DNA of 64,000 nt, from positions 45,005,920-45,069,919 of the forward strand of contig OW386285.2 in the NCBI GenBank assembly GCA_936432065.2, in the 5' to 3' direction. Made by a program: the position numbers and the translations under genes. Below, one piece after another: positions 56,720 to 64,000 of this stretch; the stretch's first letter is position 1, and each line of letters begins with the position of its first letter. The notes under the pieces are model-generated. The model ran no database searches and had not been told where the DNA came from. It was given only the letters and a program-made list of their open reading frames with translations. The DNA is from Rutpela maculata. Lineage: Eukaryota; Arthropoda; Insecta; Coleoptera; Cerambycidae.

Positions 56720-59075
56720 GTACTCTACTTGTTTGTAATCTCGAAAATTATTTAAAAATTAAAATGTAATAGCCTCAGTTTTTATACTGACATATAAAAT
56801 GACGAGTTTTCATGCGGATTGTGACTCACAGACTGTCATAGATTAGAAAAACAGTTTTAGTCGAGTCAAGGAAGTTCTGAAATTGTCATAATCGGCAAAT
56901 GACTGCATGCTGATGGTAAGTGCGTTTAAGCATCAATAAATACCCTCTAAAGGGATAAGTACCTAGCATCCCGAGAAAGGTAGAAAAAATAAAAATCACC
57001 GTAAAAACAGTTTTCCGTAAGGATTTTAAGAAAGTGATATAGCATAAAGTTTTGCATCGAAAAATCTACCTCCAATAGGAAAATTGTGAAACGCATTCAG
57101 TGTTATGAAAAATAACGACCCGTTGCCAATGGTAACAAGTATTTGGTACATAAAGCGTCACTTAGATCGAGAAAACAATGGAATTAGAGCATACTTACGA
57201 GGGAGGTATGACGAAAAATTGTGTACCTACGGTCACTACTGTAAATAGTAAAAAATACACTACCTGCCATCTATGTAAATTGAATTTTACATATTGTAAA
57301 CAAAACGCACTGTAAACAAATCGCACGGTAAACAGAACGCACGGGACACGCAATTATAGGTGGCTTATATCGCTAACGCGGGGTTTAAAAAAGCAATGCG
57401 CCTACGTAATTTTCAAACGCTGTCAAAACTGACATAATATTTGTCGAATAATATTGTTGACTAGTAAATTAAATCCAGATTTTACTAAATAAATAAATAA
57501 ATATGATCGTAGGTAAAGTATAGTACATAATTCAAGTTGTAAAGCAATTACGCACTCATGGAAATACGCACTCGCTTATTATGCTTCTTACAACACTCAT
57601 TACGTAATATAATATTACGCATAGCCATACGAAAAATTGTTATTTCTTGAAAAATTCATACAAAATTGAAAAGTCAATATTTTTCAGTTTTTCTTTAAAT
57701 CGCACCTACGTAAGTAGCACTATATTTTTAGAGAAATAAGCATTTTAGTTATATTATTTATTGTTATTAACAGTTCTACTTTTCAAAGTGTAATTTTTTA
57801 TATTTAAGACAATGGATCTTTTTTAAATTTTAATATTCCCTAATCTTTTTCAATAGACAAATTCCTTATGACATTGATCTATTCTCAGTTATTTTGGAAA
57901 CATACTAAATTCATTCATCAGAAAATGTAGTACTATTACGTGGTATTGCGTAAATGCGATTTAAAAATAAATGAAAAATATTCATTTTTCGGTTGCGCAT
58001 AAACACTTAAACTTTGAACGCGTTAACACCTTTCCTATAGAGATAGGAACTAAAAACTTTAATAGTTTTCGATGCAGAGTTGTATGCTCTACCACTTTTA
58101 TTTGAAACTCTTTTCGATAAAATCCTTCGTTTTCACTATATAGAAGGAATACAGTGGATTTTATTTTCTTCTACCCTTTTCGAAGTACTATAGACTACTA
58201 TTTTTGGGTGGTGTTTACTGTTTAAAGACACGTACCATTATTAAAAATGCTGCCTTCTACCTATTATGACAATTCAGGACATTCTTCTTAGGGATTGGTG
58301 TTAAAGATATCTAATTTATGGTGGAGGTGCAGGTGAAAACCAAGGAATGTTTTATTAGTTTAAAATATGAAAACCAACAGTAAGAAAATAATAATGAGTT
58401 GGAAAATTACGCACTAATAACTTTAAAATATCGCAATATGAAGCCTGACAAATATCCAAAAGTTTCGTTTTATAGTAATAATTAACGAAGGTGCATTTCT
58501 AGTTTAAATCGAACCAAATAATATTGGCAAATCATAGTAGTCATTGGATGTAACAAAACAATATCTCCTGTCAAGGAGATAATCTAGCGTCTAGACCATT
58601 GCATTTTCTTGTTAATTTGTTTGTTGATGTAGTTGGGCTTAGCTCTACGTGTATTAATAAAACTTCAAATGCTTTATAGCATACGGTTGCCTAAAAAATA
58701 CGAGTTTGTGTGACAAGCGTTGTTTTGTTACAACCAATGGCTGCTATGATTTACTAATGTTACTTTTTTTGCCACTGTTTTAAACAAAAACGTATCGTTT
58801 TTGTTTCCATAGCCCACTACTCTATCACTCGTGTATTCCTAAAAGCTTGTTGCATTTCGGCTCATGTCAAAAAATTCTAAATAGACGTTCAAAATTTTAA
58901 TGCCATTAAATTGATATAGAAATGAGGTATTTAAAAATGTTGGTGCCCTGCTACCTTTCCTTATAAGAAAATGTCACTGAATCATAACTACTTTTGAAAA
59001 GTTGAAACCATTGCAACGATAGTGATTTTATTATTTTTCTAGTAAGCTAGGGTCCAAACAATAGTATATTATATT
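56720..59075. other. AT-rich stretch, no gene seen
   Basis: Apart from a 16-bp tandem repeat at 57296-57343, nothing is recognisable. Some text near 58030-58110 resembles 61780-61800 (TTGTATGCTCTAC). Confidence 0.35.
57296..57343 (+). repeat. Three tandem 16-bp units
   Basis: GTAAACAAAACGCACT, GTAAACAAATCGCACG and GTAAACAGAACGCACG follow each other directly. Confidence 0.85.
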
Positions 59076-59535
59076 ACTAGGAGTAGAACGCACTCTTTTT
59101 TTGTGTTGAGGCCAGGATTTGCGGCTGAGGCTGAAGCCGAAGCCGCAAACTGGGCGAAACGCAAAAAAGGCGTTCTACTCCGTGTAATATATACTATTTT
59201 TTCTTCAAGCGTATTAAAATGCAAAAATTCACTTATTTATCATAAATGTACAAATATTCAAACTACAGTCTTACATGTTGACACAATATGACAAGTGGCT
59301 AGTGGATAGCGCGCCACCGGTGGCTTTCGGTATTAACATTATGTTACTAGTAAAACAATACCCACTGCGGTGGCGCTTTCGGAACTAACATTATGTTACT
59401 AGTAAAACAATGTCCACTACGGTGGTGTTCGGTACTAACATTTTGTTACTAGTAAAACAATGTCCTACTTCTACTTCTGTTTTTGGTGACATAATTTAAA
59501 CATTTTAATACGCTTGAAGAAAAAAATATTTTTTG
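59076..59535. repeat. Nested inverted repeats around a 50-bp tandem array
   Basis: 59076-59186 is a palindromic unit (AGGAGTAGAACGCACTC and inverse GGCGTTCTACTCC) with GGCTGAGGCTGAAGCCG in its loop. A separate inverted pair CTTCAAGCGTATTAAAATG lies at about 59202-59220 and 59500-59518. Between them are three units of 49-52 bp (59319, 59369 and 59421), each with a GGTGG start and GTTACTAGTAAAACAAT. Confidence 0.75.
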
Positions 59536-59900
59536 GTTACCGCAGCATCCTATATTAGAAAATAAATTTATAAATAGGATTTAAAATGATAAAAATTGCT
59601 CAAAATGAACGAGTCCTATTCAATATTTCCTCTAGATTCCAAATGTGTTTAAAATTATATACAGGTTCGAAATATTAAATTGAAGGTGATTTTTGGTTAA
59701 ACCGGAAGTGGGTCAATGTTAAATTTTTATGAAAAGAGGCATTTTAGTTCTATGATAATCCTCTCAAATTTCAATTTGCTATTCCAAACATGTTTGGAAA
59801 TATTAAGTCGAACGCACTTTTTGACTCATCTAGTATACAGTTTGTCCTCCGATGGACCTAATTATACTTGAAATCTTTCTCAGAGTAAACAAAATTTTTA
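59536..59900. other. AT-rich stretch, no gene seen
   Basis: No ORF or repeat of note. Confidence 0.4.
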
Positions 59901-59911
59901 TGTAATGCGTA

Positions 59912-60235
59912 GTGGGTGTAGCTGATGCAAAAAAAATTGTGGCCTACGGTTTTTGTTCAAAATATAATCTAATTCTAGATCTCGTTATTATGCATACGTG
60001 TACCAAATTTGAAGTCAATATTGTAAACCGTTCCAGGGTAATTGTGCACAAAAAGTTACAGACTGACAGACCGACAGACAGAAATTTGTTTTACCCAAAC
60101 TTAAAATCTCGAAGTTTCATGACATTCTATGACTATTCTACTTCTATCATGAGAAGTCTATTTGAACGAAAAAAAAAATTTATATTTTTTTACCATTACT
60201 ATAACTTCCACGATGTAGAAGTAATATTATTAAAA
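59912..60235 (-). mobile_element. Helentron-like (HINE-type) fragment
   Basis: It retains TGTACCAAATTTGAAGTCAA, GTTACAGACTGACAGACCG, ACTTAAAATCTCGAAGTTTC and a degenerate hairpin (ACTTCCACGATGTAGAAGT) at its end. The other half is missing. Confidence 0.7.
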
Positions 60236-60239
60236 TAAT

Positions 60240-61950
60240 ATTTAGAGCTCGCTTTAAATAAAATGCTCTTGACCAACTTGCCACTGAACTCACAATTGCA
60301 ATATCAATTAAAAAATTCGTGGCCATGCACAGAAATTAAACAGCTACTAGGACATTAGCTTTTCTGAAAAATTCAGTGTGCTATTTTTGCTAAATAGATA
60401 AAGTAGATAAAGACTGGCAAGCAGGCTAGTCAGGGTTTTTCAACTTCGCATTCAAATATGCCACTTTTTATATCTTGCAGGTTAAAGGTAAACTCTAGAT
60501 TACATATTAACATATAAATTGTGAAGTACTTACTACTATCTAGGTCTGTAAAGTACAAATTTAATGAATAATAAAACTATGCCAACGACCCAAAAAGGCA
60601 CTAGGAAATCGATTGTCCTAGATAAAATTAATGTAGGTTACGCTATGGTGCAATGCAAGTGCTGTTTGTTAAAATCATTAAATTGTTATTTAATTTACAG
60701 GGAACCAACTTTCACGTGCAAATTTTGTAGTTTTAGTCTGCTTTTGTTTTCGTTTTATTGGTTTTACTCGTGACTAAAAGGTATATGTTTTGTGTGGGCA
60801 TAATAATGCCCAGGTGGAATATTGATTTTCTTTTGTAACTGAGGATTATTGTTTGTGTAATAGAAGACAGTAAAAAAAATACTGATAGATAGAATTATGA
60901 GAAGCTTTGGTGTGCTCTTGCAGTGACATTTATTCCATAATCGGCGAGTTTTTAAATATTACATTATTTGCAACAACAAAAATTTTTTAAATATTTATTT
61001 TTCAGATTACCTTGGCTATTTAATTTTTTCCGTTACGGAGTAATTTCTGGTTATGAATTAAATGTACATACTAATTTTTGTAAGTTTGAGATGTATTGTT
61101 AAATCTACTTCATTAAAGATAATTCATGTGTTGTTAGTACGCACTCTATAAGAGATAATTCCATTAGTTTCATTACAATAGAAGTCGGATTTTTTTATAA
61201 ATATTATTCTACAACTACAATACCTATAACTGGTTGTTAAAAAAATCTCAAAACCATAGAAAATAGTTGGTTTGAACATAACTTAAATTTACCGCAAGCA
61301 GTTAGACAACTCACGCTGTGTGACAGTCGAAACAGTGTTGTCACATTACTAAACTAAACAAAACAATTAATTCTTTTTAAAAATAAAATATATGATCTAG
61401 AATATACACTCTAAAACCAAGCCCAAATAGTGATTTAAAAAGATTGGTTATTAGCTCAGTTATTATAAATGAAATCACTAAGGTGGAGGTCGACCGTCAT
61501 CGGACGTCAGCAATCTTTTAGAGCTGGGGGGGGGGGGGGTCATTGGTGAGTGTATTGGTGAATTGTCGGCACATTGCGCGACCGGGGTTTTCAGCCATCT
61601 TGAAAAAATGGTTAAGAGCAGTTTTTTCAAATATCTCGGCTTCTGTTGAGTACATAAAAAACAAATACGGCGTATTAAAGGGCTTAAAATTTCTCGTGTT
61701 TTATGTGCTATACGCGGTTTCTCGCATTTTTCTCGATATGGGTAACTCCTACGAGAAAATTGTTCTACATGAAGTTTGTAGAGCAGGAAACAACTTACAG
61801 CTTCATTTTAATTAATTTAATTTCTATTTTCAAACAATATTTTGCACTACTTACAGCGTTCCGCAAAAGCTGGCATGTCAGTTTATTTTGTATGGAGGAG
61901 GGGAATCTTCAGAAGACACCCGCCTTGATGTTGTGCGGCAGAGTAGTAGG
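60240..61950. other. AT-rich stretch, no gene seen
   Basis: No convincing gene. A run of 14 G bases lies at 61526-61539. Text at 61560-61830 (ATATCTCGGCTTCTG, GAAGTTTGTAGAGCAG) looks like old transposon TIR debris. Confidence 0.4.
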
Positions 61951-63883
61951 CCAGTGGAATTAGCAAATATGCATATTGTAATTCGTTTCAGGATGCCACG
62001 TGGATTAAACGATAGTTTTATTGATTACGAACATGACTCTGAATTTGGTCCACTTTTTGACCGCCGGAACATTGTTTATTTAACATTTATTGTTGAAAAA
62101 TTCCAAAAAATCGACTTTTTTAAAGATAGGTTTTTCAATTTGTAGATACTGTTAGAACTTTGAAAAACGGTTAATTTGAGAAGTGTTTCGTTTAAAATGC
62201 TTGAAAATTTGTTTAAATAATTGAAAAAAATCGCGGAAATTTTCGCAATTTGCAAATATTTTTCATTCTTCTAACAAAAGCACTTTAGTGCTTGAAACTT
62301 TGACAAAATATGTCTTTTATCACCCCAAAGTTACCTCTAAAACTTCATCAAAAAAATGTTAATTAGTTTAAGAGATATTCAATTTGTTTATTAAAAACAT
62401 GAATAATGTAAAATGCAAATTCACCCAGTTCCCGTTGTCGTAGAGGGTTGATCTGGACATCATTTTTTTTTTTTGAGACTTAAACTTTGTTTTCATTAAT
62501 GGTAAATCAAATTTGCATTATTTTCAACTTCAATATGGCGTTTGAAAAAGTGTCACACTTTGAGGTTAGGTTTTTTGCTAATAACTTTTAAACAAATGAA
62601 GATTTTGCAATATCGTTCTGATATCTTTGTTGCTGGGGGTTTTTCACACATTTTCAAAAAAAAAATGACTGTAGCCTTATTAGAAGCCGAGATGATTTTT
62701 TTTTTAATAAATTCGTAATTTGTTTATTAATAAACATTAACAGCTGAAACTTGGCGAACAACTAGTTTAATAATCTATCTTTGTAATAGAGCTGAATTTG
62801 GGGGAAAAAATTCAATTTGAAACGATAACAATAATTAATTTTAAATCAGCGTCGGAACAGGAATGAGAAGCATGAGTCATATCTGTAACACGTTCATAAA
62901 ATGATCGAGACGGGTTCAAATCCGTCAACCAAAAATTTACCGTTTCTCCGATTTTGACTTTTTTTTTTAATTTTTAATTTTTTTAATTAAGCGTGATGAA
63001 ATAATAATATCTGTCATGTCGATTTTTTCCTAATTAAACAATAATTTGTTATAAATAATTATTTTTTGTTAAGAAATTTTTTACGAATTTATTAAAAAAA
63101 AATCATCTCGGCTCATCATCTCTAATAAGACCACAGTCATTTTTTTTTTTGAAAATGTGTGAAAAAACCCCAGGAACAAAGATATGAGAACGATATTGCA
63201 AAATCTTCATTTGTTTAAAAGTTATTAGCAAAAAACCTAACTTCAAAATGTAACACTTTTTCAAACGCCATTTTGAAGTTGAAAATAATGCAAATTTGAT
63301 TTGCCATTAATGAAAACATAAACTTAAGTCTCAACAAAAAAAGGATGTCCAGATCAACCCTCTACGACAACGGGAACTGTGTGAATTTGCATTTTACATT
63401 ATTTATTTTTTTAATAAACAAACTGAATATCTCTTAAACTAATTAAAATTTTTTGATGAAATTTTAGGGATAACTTTGGGGTAATAAAAGACATATTTCT
63501 TCAAACTTTCAAGCACTAAAGTGCTTTTGTTAAAGAATGAAAAATATTTGCAAATTGCTAAAAGTTTCGCGGTTTTTTGCAGTTATTTAAACAAATTTTC
63601 AAGCATTTCAAACGAAACATCTCTCAAATTAATCGTTTTTCAAAGTTCTAACAGTATCTACAAATTGAAAAACCTATGGTCAAAGGTCTTTGAGTTATCT
63701 TTAAAAAAGTCGATTTTTTTGAATTTTTCAACAATAAATCGTTAAATAAACAATGTTCCGGTGGTCAAAAAGTGGACCAAATTCAGGGTCATGTTCGTAA
63801 TCAATAAAACTATCGTTTAATCCAGGTGGCATCCTGAAACGAATTACAATAAATTTCAGTCTTTTTTTTACTAATTCTACTGG
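61951..63883. mobile_element. Largest inverted repeat of the window, arms about 770 bp
   Basis: The left arm runs from CCAGTGGAATTAG to about 62718 and the right arm from about 63083 to CTAATTCTACTGG at 63883. Shared blocks include GTAATTCGTTTCAGGATGCC, AAAGCACTTTAGTGCTT, GGGTTGATCTGGACAT and ATTTGCATTATTTTCAACTT. The spacer of about 365 bp has no recognisable gene. This is probably a DNA transposon reduced to its TIRs, or a foldback element. It may extend slightly beyond these ends. Confidence 0.8.
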
Positions 63884-64000
63884 ACTATAGTGAGATTTTT
63901 ACTCATTAAAACCCCTCTTCATTTTCACAGCAACACCCCGGAACCGCTCGCGCATTACTTCTCGGTTTAATCCATTGTCATTGTCGAACGATAGAAGTTT

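Noticed and set aside
61543..62145. Overlapping plus-strand ORFs of 85-90 codons as genes.
   Set aside because: They overlap each other in different frames, have no recognisable motif, and the last runs into the left arm of the 61951-63883 inverted repeat.
62860..62950. Possible tRNA or tRNA-derived SINE: GACGGGTTCAAATCCGTC resembles a T-arm with a B-box.
   Set aside because: The stem forms only with an 8-base loop, no A-box or cloverleaf was found upstream, and there is no matching acceptor stem. It lies in the spacer of an inverted repeat.

Overview
The window is AT-rich, intron-like or intergenic DNA from a eukaryote with a large, transposon-loaded genome. The mix of mobile elements is typical of arthropods and most likely an insect: Ty3/gypsy retrotransposons, Jockey/CR1-like LINEs, a Penelope-like element with a GIY-YIG nuclease, mariner-like elements with a DUF4817-type head, hAT and TA- or TTAA-inserting MITEs, and Helentron-like elements with a GTCT microsatellite. 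No species can be named from the sequence. I found no bacterial-type genes, operons, rRNA, convincing tRNA or CRISPR array. Nearly every coding signal is a decayed transposon gene. The one candidate host feature is a GC-rich exon-like stretch at 55839-56053.

Layout. 0-9 kb: a gypsy pol remnant, a TA-flanked MITE, a minus-strand LINE with one in-frame stop in most of its reverse transcriptase, then a Penelope-like element split by a second LINE. 9-16 kb: an inverted-repeat element, a transposon with CACAGGCA-type ends and subterminal tandem repeats (10147-11498), an element with a BED-finger-like remnant, and a deleted mariner-like element. 18-28 kb: long inverted repeats at 18156-18922, 19978-20513, 21582-22711 and 26865-27680, a solo LTR, and small MITEs. 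29-36 kb: Helentron-like copies, a gypsy element with RNase H, integrase and 3' LTR, and the N-terminal part of a gene with a FEN1/XPG-like nuclease signature. 36.5-41.9 kb: one 5.3 kb TIR transposon with a decayed DDE transposase and nested insertions. 43.4-45.4 kb: a TIR element carrying the C-terminal part of the FEN/XPG-like gene. 45-51 kb: another LINE, a Helentron-like copy with a nested MITE, and a partial CACAGGCA-family element. 51.3-54.9 kb: a second full-length CACAGGCA-family element whose gene is broken by a hAT MITE. 55-64 kb: the putative host exon, tandem repeats, and the largest inverted repeat (61951-63883).

Two signals stand out. First, elements at 10 kb, 48 kb and 51-55 kb seem to form one transposon family. 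The two with both ends have about two tandem units on the 5' side of the gene and about four on the 3' side, and all carry pieces of one transposase-like protein common in arthropods. Second, a long-TIR element at 43455-45419 carries a gene with a FEN1/XPG-like nuclease signature and no visible DDE transposase; a complementary fragment of that gene lies at 34949-35420.

All boundaries and repeat comparisons were made by eye. Protein family names rest on recognised motifs, not on database searches.
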